A stretch of 64,000 nucleotides of DNA from Trochalopteron elliotii (GCA_024734555.1 JANPWX010000151.1:356567-420566), one strand, 5' to 3'; positions 51,301 through 64,000 are shown, numbered from the stretch's first letter. The notes: a model not told the origin generated them from the sequence alone. Translations and numbers: made by a program.

Positions 51301-54300
51301 GAGGAAAATGGCACTGGATACCAAAGAACTGAGCCAACAGCACAGGTTCTCTTCATCAAAATGTTTTGATTAAAAAATTTGTCTGGCAATTGACCTAGAA
51401 TGGAAACAGGGCATCTCTGTGCCCTTCTTTTTTCCTGTCTTAAACTTTTAGACTTTCTCTGGCACCGGGAAAGCAGGAAAATTTTGAAGTTCTCTGTGGG
51501 GGGAGTGAGTCCAGCTCAAGGTCTACAAAACAATGGGATATCCTCAAATGCTGAACTGTGACAACCAGCCAGCCTACTTGCCTGTCAATTCCTGTCCTTG
51601 GTTCCCTTTATCTCCCTCAGATATTCCCCTAGATATCATTGGAGGCTGTTTTTGAATAGCAAAGACATTTCTGACATTACTCAGGAGGAACAGCATCATC
51701 ATTCTGGTGCTTTACAGCCCCCAAGAACCCACAGGCGTGGTGGTTTGCTGTGCAGCAGGTCCCTGGTGTCTAATCCTGCAAGTAAATATGTGACTCATTC
51801 ATCCTACAGCAGTGTGGGACCATAAATATCAGGCATTTCTTCACTCAACAGAAGGCCACGTTCATGTGTAGCAGCTCTCTGGGTAGTAAACACTCAAGCC
51901 TGGAGCAACCCCAGCCTGCAACCAGGGATTAAAAGCTTTGCTGCTCTGTAGAATTTCATGTTCCAAGGTGGACTGTGTAGTCAGTACATCAGGAGTGGTC
52001 CCCCAGTGAGAATTATGCTGTCTGACTCTCCTAACAAAAATATATAACCAGTGTTAAATCAGCTTTGTTGTTGCTTGTGTTCTCAGTCCTCCTTTCGGGG
52101 CCAAAAATATGTTCATTGTGTCATGAGCTGTTTCCAGTCAAAATGTGCCTGACAGATTCTAATTAGTGCATTCAAAGGGGCAGTTTTAGCACAGTTTCCC
52201 ACATACACTTCTGCAGCAGTTGTGTTTCAAGGGGCCAATAAAACCAAAGGGAGGTTCTGCACTGTGAGAACATTTGTCTGTTTGTCTGTGCTCAAGGTTA
52301 CCTGGGTGTTACGTGTTCTTTCCTGGCAGACAAGAATGAATTTAAGTGGGAAAAATACCAAGACTCTTTGAGGTAGAGGGCTGCATCATCCTGGTGATTT
52401 TTTCTTAGCAAATCAAATTCAGTGATCTGATCCCTGGCAGAGGTAGAAAGAGCCCAAGAACACATACATGCTTCTTTGCACTCATTTAATTTCCACCTAA
52501 ACTGTTCACTGCTGTGGTGGTAGTCAAATACAACCACTAGAGACTCCAGCATTACAGGTACACTGAGAACTGCAACATCCAAATCCTGCCAGTTCACAAA
52601 TTAATGGTAGCTTTGGAAACCAAATTCTAACACAATAGCTCTTCAGGGGACAGTCTGGAGGAGGAAAAGCATTTTAATTTGGTTTTGACGAGCTCACTTG
52701 TTTCCTCAGCCCCCTTTTTTGCTAGCATCCACTTCAAACCTCCACTTGGAGAGTGCTCTCACCCTGTAGTGCACATCTGAGGATACATGGCACATTTCAA
52801 ACCTTTAATCACAGCCACTGAGCAGCGTTCTTCATTACCAAATGTAGCTCTGCAAACAAGACAATTAAAATGTCAAGCTCCATTGGTTGCACTGATTTTC
52901 TAGAACAGCCTCATGCTCAGCTACAGCTTTGACAGGGATATCTCCTTGCAATGTTTGCTCTTTCCTTGCGCTGTTAAGATCCTAGGATCAATATTCAGAA
53001 GCAAAAGCTCTCAGCCTGAGTGACTTCCTTAGTTGTGTGACAACCTTGGTGACATCCAGAGGGTGCAATGGGTGTAACTCCCCAGCAAACCCTCAAGCTC
53101 TGCTGCCCAAGAAAATACACAGCTCTCTATTCTAGGAGCTGCCAGTCTTCCACTCCCCTGAGTTAGCAGCACAGCAGCTTCTCCCTGTGATGAATTTCCT
53201 GCAGTGCAGCAACTTTTCAAGCTCCAGTTTCTAACTAGAGTATGAAATTTGATGAGAGCTGAAGCCCAAAGCAACATCAAGCAGGATGGGCAAAGGGTTC
53301 ATCCTCATCAAGCCTTCCCATGCTGGAAGAGAAATAGGCACTTAAGCCACAGCTTCCTGGGAAAATGTTGTCCAGTGGGTACATTAGAGAGGTTTAGGGT
53401 CTAACATAAAAACTACTATAATAATATTGTACTGCACCATAATTCTTTCTCTCATAATTCCTACTGAACTCAAAACTGAGCTTTAAAGAAATCAGAGTGG
53501 GGCACTACAGAAAATGAGAGCTCACACCAGCCTCTAGAGTGCAGGATAAATATTCATTATGAATGGGAAATAGGAGAACGTGTAATTGTGAGGGGAAAAT
53601 TTGTGAAATCTAGTCACTTCTTCATGTTTTTCTAAAGTTACACTCTGAGAACATCACTCTCTGAAAAGATTAATAACTAGTAGTGTGGAGTTCATGCCAG
53701 TCAGGGCTCACTGACCATTTTCCCCTCTGCTCAGAGCCAGTGAGATCTCTGACCTGCTCTTCCCAGGGCTTCCCAAACCCAGGCATGAAGCAGCCAGAGT
53801 GGTAACTCCCCCCTTGTAACCTCTTTGTAACCTCTTTGTAGACAACTGGAGAGCACAGAGAGGCACCCAGAGTGCTCCCAAATTCTGTCACTGCTCTCCT
53901 AGGCCTCATCACTGAGAACAATCCTATTAAATGTGTGTTTTCTCTGGCATGCTTAGAGCAGTGTCCTGGCTCTAAGAACTCATGAAGAGCCAGGAGTCAG
54001 TTTGGGACTTGGTGACCATTTAAATTGTATGTGGTCCCTTTTTCTGTGTTATCCATGTGCACAGATAGGAACTGTGCATGTGACTCCAATTTTCCTAAAT
54101 ATATATATATAAATAAAACATAAATCATAATAAATCATATACATAAATCAGAAATACAGAAGTACATTTTAAGGTAAGGTACAACTATAGGAAAAGATTC
54201 TTGCAACATCTAGGCAGATCACACTATTGTGAGCTCACTATTTTTACCCCACCTGCCCTCTGAATTTTTTGGCATGCACCTTGCACTGCTTGCTGCTCTA

Positions 54301-55307
54301 AGTGCATGCTGTTGCTGAGAGAGAGTGATTTGATGGCAGATTGAAGGAATGTTTAATCTAATCAATTCTTGCTTTGAGCTCCTGCACTGTGAGGAGGGCT
54401 TGTCAGATTGCTGTGCTTACACAGTGCAGAAACCAATAGATAGATTTGTTTGAATGAAGTCAGAATGGCATCCAAAGCAACTCTGAATGCTCTTTTTCCT
54501 CATAGAAATATAATTAGTGGATGCAATGTAATTCATATTTTATGGAAAAAAAAATGCAGGCAATAAAATCTTAACTTTACTAAAAAATTTAGCCTATGCA
54601 GTAAAATGTCAAAAGTAACATTACCTGATGGAGTCCAGAACTGGGGATTTCTTTTTGTGTCACCTCTGCAGGGTGGCTTTCAGCAAATTATGTCCATATA
54701 ACTTGTGTTCTTCATAAAATGGTAAAATATGTTCTTCTAGTTAATAAATCGTCTTGCAGAACTGTGGGTGGAAACAAAATTATAAAATTATCCAACAGCT
54801 CATACCAAATATTTATATCAGCCTGCTTATATAGCTGAAAACATGGAGAAAAGCTACATGCAATTAACTGGAAAGCAGGAAAGATCAATTGCTTATCAGC
54901 AATAAACTGGCAAGATATTTTGGGAGGTTTTGCAGGATTCAGGAACCCAAAATTTAGCTCACATAAAATCAAGCTTATATAAAATCACAGCAGAAGGAAG
55001 GCAAAACAGACCCTAGGTAGGAAACTCAGGAAATCAAATCAAAAAGTTGTAACATTATGTGATTGTAAAACACAGCAGCATGCACTTGGGTTTTTGTGAA
55101 AAGAAGTTTATGTTGATATAGAAAGGATGTAACAAAAATATGAAGTATAAATGTTGTTTCAGTACTTAAAATATAAGTGCATTTATGCCAGGCTTTCTTT
55201 TGTTAATCTCATGGCTTGCTGTAGGCAAAATGGGTATAGTGGAAGAAGGAGGACAATAAAAAAGATAAAAAAGACAGGGGCTCAGTGAGTGAATATGTAA
55301 CAAAAAA
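48350..55307. other. Intronic DNA, nothing recognised
   Basis: No gene was recognised. Minor local repeats are a GA run near 51235-51245, a duplicated CCTCTTTGTAA word near 53818-53838 and an (AT)n run near 54100-54110. Confidence 0.55.
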
Positions 55308-55335
55308 ATTTAAAGGGATTTAAATCCCTTTAAAT
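55308..55335. repeat. 28-bp perfect palindrome
   Basis: The 14-base half ATTTAAAGGGATTT is followed directly by its reverse complement, with the axis between 55321 and 55322 and no spacer. Confidence 0.95.
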
Positions 55336-56786
55336 AATCAGAAAAACAGTAATGAAAGAAGAGAAAGAAAAACTAAAAGAAAAGAAAAAGTAAAGCTACT
55401 CTCTAAGTGTTACTCTTACAAAACCCTCTTTTTATAAAGGGAGCACACCAAGAATTTTATTTATTTATTTACTTACTTTAGACCATCCTAAATGCTCTTA
55501 AGTATAGAACAAACATCCCTGTGTTGTTTGTGGAAACCAAGTGAAAGAATGCAAAGCAAATATGCAAGTAAACTAATAACCAGTGTTTATTCAATTACTG
55601 TTTTGTGCAAACAAGCAGAGTGATTTAATACCAGTTTGTAAACATCTTACCCAAACTGCATTTCCAGTTGATCATCTGCATGCAAATCAGTTTAAAAGAA
55701 GCACATGCAAAACCAGGCTGAAATTCAAAGGGAAAAAGCCCTCAAAAAATCAACAAGAAGGGATGAAAAAGGATGAAGAAACTCAAGGAAAAGATAAAAG
55801 CAAGTGTTCAAACTTTTTCTCGCTAAACAATGTTAGAAAACTGTCAACCAGAGAAAGACACCAAAAAAAAAAAAAAAGATATCTACTCATCTTGTATAAA
55901 CTCAGCTGTGAATTGATAATGAAATATTTTAAACAAGACTGACTGCCAAGAAGAGAAGTGGAAGTCCCAGCTGTAATTAAATATATTGACTGCTCTTCCT
56001 CTGGAAGCAGCAGAGCCAAAGCTCCCCTTTGATGTCTCTCAAAACTTCCCTTTTTTCTGTGGCTTTTCCAGTGGAGACCACCTGGCTCAAGGCAGGCTGA
56101 ATTTGGAACAGTGAAGGTTTTTAGGGCTTGCAGCTGTTTCATTCAGGTGTTTGCATGAGGGGGGAAAGGATCTGTTGGAGGAAAGAAGGAGTGTTCCAGA
56201 TGAGGATTTCCTTTCCTGCCTGCCAGGGAACTCAGGGAGGGAAAAAGGGCAAAAAACTGCCCTCAGTTGTCTCATTCCTTTCACCGACAGTGAGGGTCTC
56301 ACAGTGCCCAATGCTGGCCTCACTCCTGTGAAGGAGGGTAAAACAGAAGAGAATCTGCTTTTCCAAAACAGAGGTTATTATCTTTGATGGATAAACCATG
56401 CAAGCTGTAGATTGTAGTCAGGTATCCCCAGCAGCAGCTCTGCTTTCCTCGCTGGGACAGTTGGAGCATGCAGGAAACTGAGGATATCCATCCTTAATTG
56501 AAATATTTGTATTGTTCTCTAGCCAGTTTTCAGCTTTCTGGGTTTTTTCTACCCAACAGCTACTGCTTGAGTAACCACTCAGCTTTCCTGAGTCCTTTCC
56601 AAGGATGGAGAATTTCTGGGATATGATGTGGTACCTTATGATAGGACAAAGCAGCTGAGTCATTTGTTTTCACCACTTCCTTTCAGACACACATCTCCCT
56701 TAATCTCTCCTCTCTCCTGAGGTGCACACCCCCAGAAGCTGGTGCCCCAAACCTGAAGGGAAGCTGCTGTCCCTGTAGGTGCCCTT
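55336..56786. other. Intronic DNA, nothing recognised
   Basis: A short (TTTA)n run lies at about 55456-55480 and an A run near 55863-55877. No gene was recognised. Confidence 0.55.
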
Positions 56787-57363
56787 TGTTCCTTTTGTCT
56801 TCTTTTTTGCCAGGGTCAGGATTAAATGCTTGAGTTGGTATTTCTTGTTTGGATTCAGATGTTTATTAATTCTTATCCATATTACAGTCTCACAAACACT
56901 GAGTTCTACAGCACTTCTAGCTAACTAAGTAAAAATGGAGCCCTATCTCTCTCTCTACAAGGCCTTTTAAGAGTAAATTGTCCAATTATGAAATGACACC
57001 TAAATTATTTTTACTTTTAACCCAATAACCAACCACCCGTGGGCCACAATGTGGATTTTTCCATCCAATTACAAAATACCACCCAGACCCATAAAGGACA
57101 AGGTGAAAAAGAAGGACTCAGCCTATGCCCTAAAATCTGCATCTTGCTTTTTATATATTACTATACTCTAAAACCTTAAACTCTGAGTTTTCCACCATGT
57201 ATATATCACACAATTTTATTCAAACTCCACACCCATAATCCCAGTTTTATCACTTAATTTTGGAAGCCTTTTCCAAGGCCTGAGGTCAAATGCAGTGTTT
57301 TCTTGGGGGTCAGTGCCTGTCAGCACAGAAAGTCTAAAATTCTCAGTGCCCAGGGTTCCTACA
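56787..57363 (-). mobile_element. Solo LTR, ERVK-like family A, long U3 form, copy 3
   Basis: The 577-bp element is flanked by a perfect 6-bp target-site duplication GCCCTT (56781-56786 and 57364-57369). On the - strand it runs from TGTAGGAACC to GGAACA, keeping TG...CA ends, and carries AATAAA in the R-like part (the + strand reads GTTTATTAATTC near 56861). It aligns over its full length with copy 1. No internal genes are present. Confidence 0.9.
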
Positions 57364-59875
57364 GCCCTTTACCAAAAACATTTTGTGGGAGGAATCCAGG
57401 CTCTCCTTTCCAACCCACCTTGTGCTGGAAACCCTCGGAGCGTGATTAGATTCTGTAAGAGCTGACCTTTAAAAGTCAGCAATTAACCAATGTGAGCAGC
57501 TCCAGGCCAGCAGCTCAGCTGGCCTGGGAGAGGCAGGAACCAGACAGTTCACTTCTGACTAATGTCATTACAGGGGGACAGGAGGTGAGCCCAGACACTC
57601 TAATTAAACGGCAGCAGATCTGCTCAGCAGGGCTGTTGTGATTGAGTGCAGGGCACAGACACTCTGCAAGACATGACAGAATCCTTGGGCTTTGCCCAGT
57701 TATGTGTCACAGCCATTCCTGTGGGGTGTGTTGGCAGCAGCTTCTCACACAGCTGGCAAAAGGAAGGGAAGGTATCCCCAAAGATGCCCAAAGAAATGGG
57801 GATCCATCCGTGCCAATGCTCTGCTCTGAAGGCTTCAGTCCTAACTCACCTTATATCAGAATTAATGCATTAAAGCAGGGTTGGAAAGGCAGTGTGGTGA
57901 GGGGATTCCCTTCACTGTCTGTGTGAGACTCCCTGCTCTGCTTTCAGAAATAGCTCTGCGTGCAAGAGAGGCCCTGGAGATCAGAGATTGCTCAACTCTG
58001 ACCCACTGTTTCTTTGCTATAGGTCAAGAGCCTCTGGCCAGTGCTAAATGGTCACTTCTCTCTCTCCCAGAGATTGAGGGACAATATTGTCACTGTATGG
58101 ATGTTTCCAGGGCTGCAGAAAAGCGCCAGGAAACCTGATTAGGTCCCTATTTGCATCTGAAAATCTTCAATATGTTTACAATAAATGAGAATTTTTGACT
58201 GAGCCTAATGTTGGAATCAGGCCTTTGAAAAAAAACCTAACCTCACTGAAGCCATTGGGAAACCTTTCAAATGCCTTTTAATCTTTTTCTAATCTTATAG
58301 GTTGGTGCCATCCAAAATTTTGACAGCCATAGACCAAAAGATGTTGTAGGAATTTGCTCAGATTGGGCTTTTGGTGACAAATGTACTTTATGGTCTTACA
58401 GAGCAGTGGAAAGATCATTTTGCCAGGAATAGGTGGGAAAGGTCCATGATCTGTGCATGATTTCCACCAATGGAGTGGCCAGTTACTTCTCAACCCTCTT
58501 TTTATGATATTTTACTCACCAAAAAAGGGGGGAAAATTGATGCAACATAATTGCATCAATTCAAGTCCTATTGGAGAGAAACATAAGAAACTTTATCTAC
58601 TGCCTAATCTTTCCAAATGCAATGCAAGTAAATTTAATTTGACATAAGTCTGAGCCTTGTCCTCTGTGTGAGTGGCTCACAGCTGACTTGCCTATGCTGG
58701 AGAATCAAGACTCAGCTAAAGGAATCTAAAATATCTAAAAAAATCTAAAATGTGGGAAATATGGCCAACACTATTTGGATGAGGAAGGGGAAAAATAAAG
58801 GATATGAGAACACCATTACTAAGAACTAGCTCAAACCTTAGTGAGCTGAAAAGTTTTCATGATTTTTTTTTTGTCTAGTGGAAAAAGAAGGTCCTTTCGA
58901 AAAGGGCAGATGAAATATAGACCAAGCAGAATAAAGGAGAAGCTTGCCATGAAAATTTTACCTAAATTTGAAGTATTTCAGGTGTTTTTGCACAGAATGG
59001 GAGGGGTCACTGAGAGGGAAATAGCCTAAAATGGCAACATTTTGATGAAAAAACTTGAAAACTTGGTGAAATACTTGCAGGACCCCTCACAGAGAAGATA
59101 CTGCAGAGATGAGAAGCTCTCTCTTTAGGAGACCTCTCTGCAATTCAGGAATTTAAGCTAACCCTCCTTGTTTTTAGCTATTACAGGCATGGGGATTTCA
59201 GTCATAACTTTTTTCATATATGGTTGGGCCTGCTGCCCTTATCAATTTGAGAAGATCACTCTTCTCATTGCACAGAAACAACTCCCTGGGGCAGCAGCTT
59301 CAACCTACACAAAGAAAAGCTTTGATGACTCCAGTAGGTTGAGCCTCAGGCTGCATTAAGGGAAAGAAGAATTCAGTGCAGAAATCACCCCAGAAATACA
59401 CCCAGCTGCATGGAGCAATGGCAGGGCACTTCCCAGCTGCTGAACAATTGAACAGCCCAATCCAAAATAACCTCCTGGTGCTGCTTCTCCAGGAATAATT
59501 TCAGTGAGTTTTCTTCCTTTTCATTGTCAGCTTGATTTCCAGGAATCAAGCTCGATTCCCAGGAATGTTTTTCTTTTTTTTTTTCTCTCTCTCTCAGTGG
59601 TTTACCTGGTAACAGCTTGCATTGGACCTGCTGCTTCTCTGCTTCCCCAAACTCTCAGTCCTGGTCTCATCTGCTCCAGCAATGCAGTGATGAGACACCT
59701 TTACGTGCTGTAACTTTATCTAGTTAAAATGAGAGTAGGTTGTTTGCCCATTTTCTAGCCAGGCCATGCTCATTGCTTCAGAGCAGTGAATTATTCAGCT
59801 CTTCTGAAGATTGAGAGGGAAGGGAATTCAGAGAATGGCCTGGAATAACAGAATTCCTGCTTGAGCTCTGATCTT
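57364..59875. other. Intronic DNA, nothing recognised
   Basis: No gene or mobile element was recognised. The open frames at 57642-58138 have no recognisable product. Confidence 0.55.
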
Positions 59876-59950
59876 GATAACAATGGTGAGAGCAGGAGTT
59901 GATAACAATGGTGAGAGCAGGAGTTGATAACAATGGTCAGAGCAGGAATT
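59876..59950. repeat. 25-bp tandem repeat, 3 copies
   Basis: Units starting GATAACAATGG begin at 59876, 59901 and 59926; the third differs at a few positions. Confidence 0.93.
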
Positions 59951-62900
59951 GCTGCTCATCTTGCAAGAGAAGAGGTGAGGCAGATGGAGAGGAGCAGGAC
60001 AGAGCAATGCTGCTGGGGGGCACAGGAGCAGGATTTCTGGGGTTTACTGTCCCCCCCCAAGGGCTCCAGGTGCTGAGGCTTCATCACATCTGTCCTGGGT
60101 GGGTGAGCAGGAGGTGCCTCAGCCCTCCCAGGTGCTCTTCCATCTAAAGAAAAAGCCTCCGGGGTAGGACACTATCTGTAAGTAGAGTTTAAAGTCCGTA
60201 TCTCTTCTTCTATATGAAACCAAAACAGTAAAAAAGGAATTTAAGACTACTTTCAAAAATAACTTGCTGCTGTAAAAAAGATCAGCCAAGCTTTCAGCTT
60301 TGGCTGAACTCAGCTGGAGCTGAAGAGTTTACTCCACAGCAGAGTCATTTGTGACACCACAAGGTTCATCTTTATCTCCTGGGGAGGCCATGCCAGGATG
60401 CATCAGGAAAGTTAAAAATGCCATCTAAATTTGCTTTCTCTTTTAAAAGCAGCAGAGAAGCAAGAGTTATAGACTATTCTTGCAGTCTGTAAACAGCTTC
60501 TGAAGGTACATTTGTGAAAGCATTGTTTCAGCATCCAAGTGCTGCTTATATATTTCTAAAACTCTTCTGCTTTGTCAACATCAGTCTATTTGCAGTGATA
60601 ACCCATTTGTCCCAGCAGCAACAGCATTATACACAAGGTGAGGAATGGCCAGGGAAACTAAAGACCAAAATTTTCAGCAGCTGCTTGGAGACTGAAAGGC
60701 AGACAGGCTGCAAAAATTTTTTCTAGAAATTCCCTGGTGTAAGAGAAATCTCCAGGTGTAGCAACAACAAACCAAGTAACAACAGAACCAATGAAAACAA
60801 ACAAGGACCAAGCAAACAACAAACCAGCTTTGGGGGAAGAGCATCTTTTGAATCAGGAGAATTTATATTAATTCCACGTAGAGTCCATCCCCACACACAA
60901 GTGAGTGAGCATGGCTGGGTGGGGAGTGACAAGAGACTTGGTGGGCAGGAAAGGATGGGATTACCCTGGGAAAGGGCATCCTTTCATCCCAACACCATTT
61001 AAATACTAGTGATCATCATGCTGGCTGCCTCTCTGTTCTGCCAGGCACACGAATAGTGCTGAAAAGGTAATCACCCACCACTCTGGGCAAATGCAAACCA
61101 CCTCTTGGGCTGGTGCCCTAGTCACTGCATCAGCTTTCATTGGGAGCAATTGGAGGTTTTTTAGCTTGTTAAATCCCAGGGCTGTGTTTCTTCAGGTCTC
61201 CTACAATGTCACTGTGAGCAGCTAAGCAAAGGCAGATTGCTGCAGTCAGCAACAGGAGAAATAAATGGACACTGTGCTAGTCAACTGCTGTCAGACAAAG
61301 TGGAATGGTTTATATGCTCTCTGCTCACTCTGAAAAGAGCACTGAGGAAGTGTTCTTAAAACAAAGCATTAGAAGAACTTAGACATGAGAGGTTTATCAC
61401 ACTGGCCTGAGAAAATAATAGAAGTAATATCATCATAATTGCAAACTTCCTTAGAGCTGGATGGTCTTTGAGCCCCTGACACTGCTGTCCACCCTGGTGG
61501 AATGTACCTACCAGGCTTCAGGATGGAGGGGAGGGTCCTTGAAGGGAAAGATGACACAACCCTCTTGCAAAACTGCCCGTGGGATCTTTAAAGTCCCCCT
61601 AGAACAAACAGGAACTTGGTGTTTTCAGCCTCATGTAAAAGGAATGAAGAAAATCCCCGTCACTAAGGTCACTTCAAAGTGGATAAACCACTGGCTGAGA
61701 TAAGGGCTGAAAGAGCCCTGAATATATGACTTGTTATATTTCTTATCTGTGTGATTTCTATGGACAAGAAAGTCTCACACAGATAGCCCCTCAGACTTTT
61801 GGGGTATAACTCATTATCCAGCATGGATAAATGTAGAAATCTCCCTCTTAATGCAGGCCTTTAACTAAGCACAGCTAATTACTCAGCTGAGAGCAGAAAA
61901 GCACTCCCTGGAGCTCCTGCACTCTGGGGAGGCAGGGCCAGCTCTCCTGGCAGCTGTGATGAACATCATAAACTAAGTTATGTTACTCCTCCGAGTTCCA
62001 GACTTGAGATAAGTCAGAGGTTTTACAGCATCCATTATCTACTACTGTGTCTTTTGTTTTGTTTGAAGACATGTGATGTTTATTAGCTGAATGCCCTGAA
62101 GCATTGAAAATGAAAGCAGAAATTTACCATTTAAATTTAGATCATGTCACACACACAGACACATAATTTTAAAGTTTACTCTGAACAGTTCCCAGGATCG
62201 TGTGTCCAGATTCCAAGCAGAAGGCTAATAATAACCCCTACATTATTGCAGGCACCAAATGGGTGCTCATAAAACTGTAGTTGCAGCCAGAGATAGGAGA
62301 TGATAGCTGTTTATCAAAACAATGAATTAGTTGAAATTCATTTAGTGCTGTCACTAGCACTGGGAACTGAGCACAGCACTCTGTGGTGCACTGCCTGGAC
62401 CACTGAGCAGCATTTATCTTTGCCCATTTTAACATGGTCTTGTAGGAAATCACAGCTTCCAGGCTCTGAGATGAATTAATCTCCCTCCTGGCAGAGGTTG
62501 TGTGGGATGAGCAGTGATGGGAGCCCAGGTAGATCACCAGTTTGGCTTCAGACAAAAACAGCCTTTGGTCACTGCTGATTTATGGAGAGTTGCTCTCCAC
62601 CCACACCTGTTCCTCCAACCTGCTCCAGAAAAGAAAAGAGGTGATGCTGGGGGTAATACTCTGAGATATCCTTAGGTACCAATTCCATCTCCCTCAGGGT
62701 CACTTTGCTGCCTCCAGGGATGATCACCTCTACAATATGTTGAGAAACCTCTGTTCTGATTGAGTTTTTCTCTTCAGCTCATCATTTCTACTTTGCAGCA
62801 TATTTATTTTTTCTGTGAGAAAGATGTAGCCCACAGTGTTTACCTTCCATTTCACTTCAGTTGTTGCTCACAGCATTTCTATCATTCACATTTATCATCC

Positions 62901-63343
62901 TGCAGCATTGCAAACCCTACTGTGGAAATACCTCTGGAAGAGCTTCTCTGCTCCTCCTGCTGTGTCTCTTAATTCTCCAGGTGTAATGGCAAAGCTGTTT
63001 GCTCTTAAAAAAAATATGAAATTGCTGGTACAAACAAAAGTTCAATTCTCCAGGGGGCTGGCAAACAACAGGAACAGGTGTCTTTACAACACAGAGAAAA
63101 GGAGGGAGGGGAACAAAAAAGCATAGATAAAATATGAGAATAATAGCTGATTTTGAAAAAGATGGGTCCCCCTAAATATTGTGTTGTGCACTGTGTTGAA
63201 AAGATGTAACATTTCTCAAGGCTTACGTCATCAGGCTCACAAAAAAAAAAGAGGATCATTAAAAATCCTTGAGTCAGTTTTCAGTGTATTTTGTTGCCTT
63301 AATTCCTCATCTTTCTGGGAACCTTCCATGTATGCATCTGATT
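59951..63343. other. Intronic DNA, nothing recognised
   Basis: No gene, RNA or mobile element was recognised. A run of nine C bases lies near 60050. Confidence 0.55.
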
Positions 63344-63414
63344 CAATCATCAATCATCAATCATCAATCATCAATCATCAATCATCAATCATCAATCATC
63401 AATCATCAATCAAT
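63344..63414. repeat. Heptamer tandem repeat (CAATCAT)n
   Basis: Nine perfect CAATCAT units run from 63344 to 63406, followed by a partial unit to 63414. Seven-base periodicity yields a repeating INHQSSI peptide in every forward frame, an artefact. Confidence 0.95.
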
Positions 63415-63713
63415 AGGGCTGGTTCAAACTTCTGGTGTTCACCTGAGCTCCACTGCCAGAGAAAGATGGGAATTGCACAGGACACATGATCTTTCAAGAT
63501 CTTCCTGAATATCCTGCTCTAGCTGGATTGTGATCACAATGTAAAGTTTTTCCAGGTTGTCTGAGATTTCCATGGAGCCAAATCCAGAAAGCCAAGGTGT
63601 GCGTGGAAAAAAAAAAAATGAAGTTTATCACAGAAAAAGCCAAGGAACAGCTTGTTTTTAATTTGATGCAAGCTGTAGTCTCATTTGATGTAGTATTCAT
63701 AACTTAAAATAAG

Positions 63714-63840
63714 ACCCCCCCAAAAACCCCCAAACAAAAAAAAAAAAAACCAAAAAAACCCCCAAAACAAAAAACAACAACAACAAAAAAACCCCCCACA
63801 AAACCCAAAAACAAACAAACAAACAAAACCACCCCAAAAA
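63714..63840. repeat. A/C-only low-complexity tract
   Basis: The 127 bases from 63714 to 63840 consist only of A and C, with runs of A broken by blocks of C and with (CAA) and (CAAA) stretches. The opposite strand gives a spurious Val/Leu/Phe-rich hydrophobic frame. Confidence 0.9.
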
Positions 63841-64000
63841 TACTACCAACCAACTAACCAAAACCAGCAATCTCACCACCAATATCAAAAAATCACAACA
63901 AAGCAAAAAATCCCCACTTCAGCACTGGCCATGTGTTCATGGCCACCCTTCCTGATGCTCATGTATGTTCCTCCCAGGGGATGAGGCTCCACACCATCCT

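Larger units (their letters stand above)
1610..64000 (+). other. RERG: RERG intron 2 (5' part, runs off the window)
   Basis: The sequence opens with GTATGT and contains no exon I can recognise on either strand. The long reading frames are unsupported, and coding motifs expected of RERG (switch II DTAGQ, NKAD, ECSA) are absent from the frames I could read. RERG is a long gene in mammals because of large introns, so a >60-kb intron is plausible. A short second coding exon (tens of bases) could have been overlooked by eye. Confidence 0.7.

Noticed and set aside
63697..63906. Hydrophobic frame on - resembling a membrane protein
   Set aside because: It is the translation of an A/C-only low-complexity tract.
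1610..64000. Second and later RERG coding exons
   Set aside because: I looked for codons of the switch I region, DTAGQ, NKAD and ECSA and for an acceptor followed by the second half of an Ala codon, without success. A spliced-protein alignment would settle it.

Overview
This window is vertebrate nuclear DNA, most probably from a bird and likely a songbird. The evidence is one clearly recognisable exon of a vertebrate small-GTPase gene, at least five solo LTRs of endogenous retroviruses, a CR1-like LINE end, and strand-asymmetric A/C-rich tracts. No bacterial or viral gene order, CRISPR array, rRNA or tRNA gene was recognised. The bird and songbird assignment rests on the look of the repeats and was not checked by a search.

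The only protein-coding sequence I can support is the first coding exon of RERG (Ras-related and estrogen-regulated growth inhibitor) at 1549-1609 on the + strand. It encodes the first 20 residues, ending with the P-loop GRAGVGKS, and stops at a strong splice donor in phase 1. The left edge (1-310) is a GC- and CpG-rich promoter-side island. A donor at 23/24 suggests that bases 1-23 are the tail of the non-coding first exon. Intron 1 (24-1547) carries two G-quadruplex motifs and a perfect CRE palindrome. From 1610 to the right edge I see no further exon, so I read about 62 kb as the first part of RERG intron 2. The second coding exon should start with the last two bases of an Ala codon followed by residues of the switch I side; I did not find it.

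The intron holds four copies of one LTR family. Those at 32760-33347, 42819-43293 and 56787-57363 are on the - strand, and the one at 25752-26134 is on the + strand. A different LTR lies at 35957-36406 on the - strand. Three of the five have perfect 6-bp target-site duplications, typical of ERVK-type (class II) integrases. Four of five are antisense to RERG, and the one sense copy carries both a TATA box and an AATAAA signal. There are also several tandem repeats (7-, 11-, 25- and 41-bp units), a homopurine tract, A/C-rich tracts, a 28-bp perfect palindrome, and a CpG-retaining block near 15.2-15.9 kb that may be a regulatory element. The remaining open reading frames are short, unrecognisable and unsupported.

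I did not find a convincing new biological system. The most interesting material is regulatory and structural: the CRE and G4 next to the coding exon, the CpG-retaining block, and the U3 rearrangement between LTR subfamilies.
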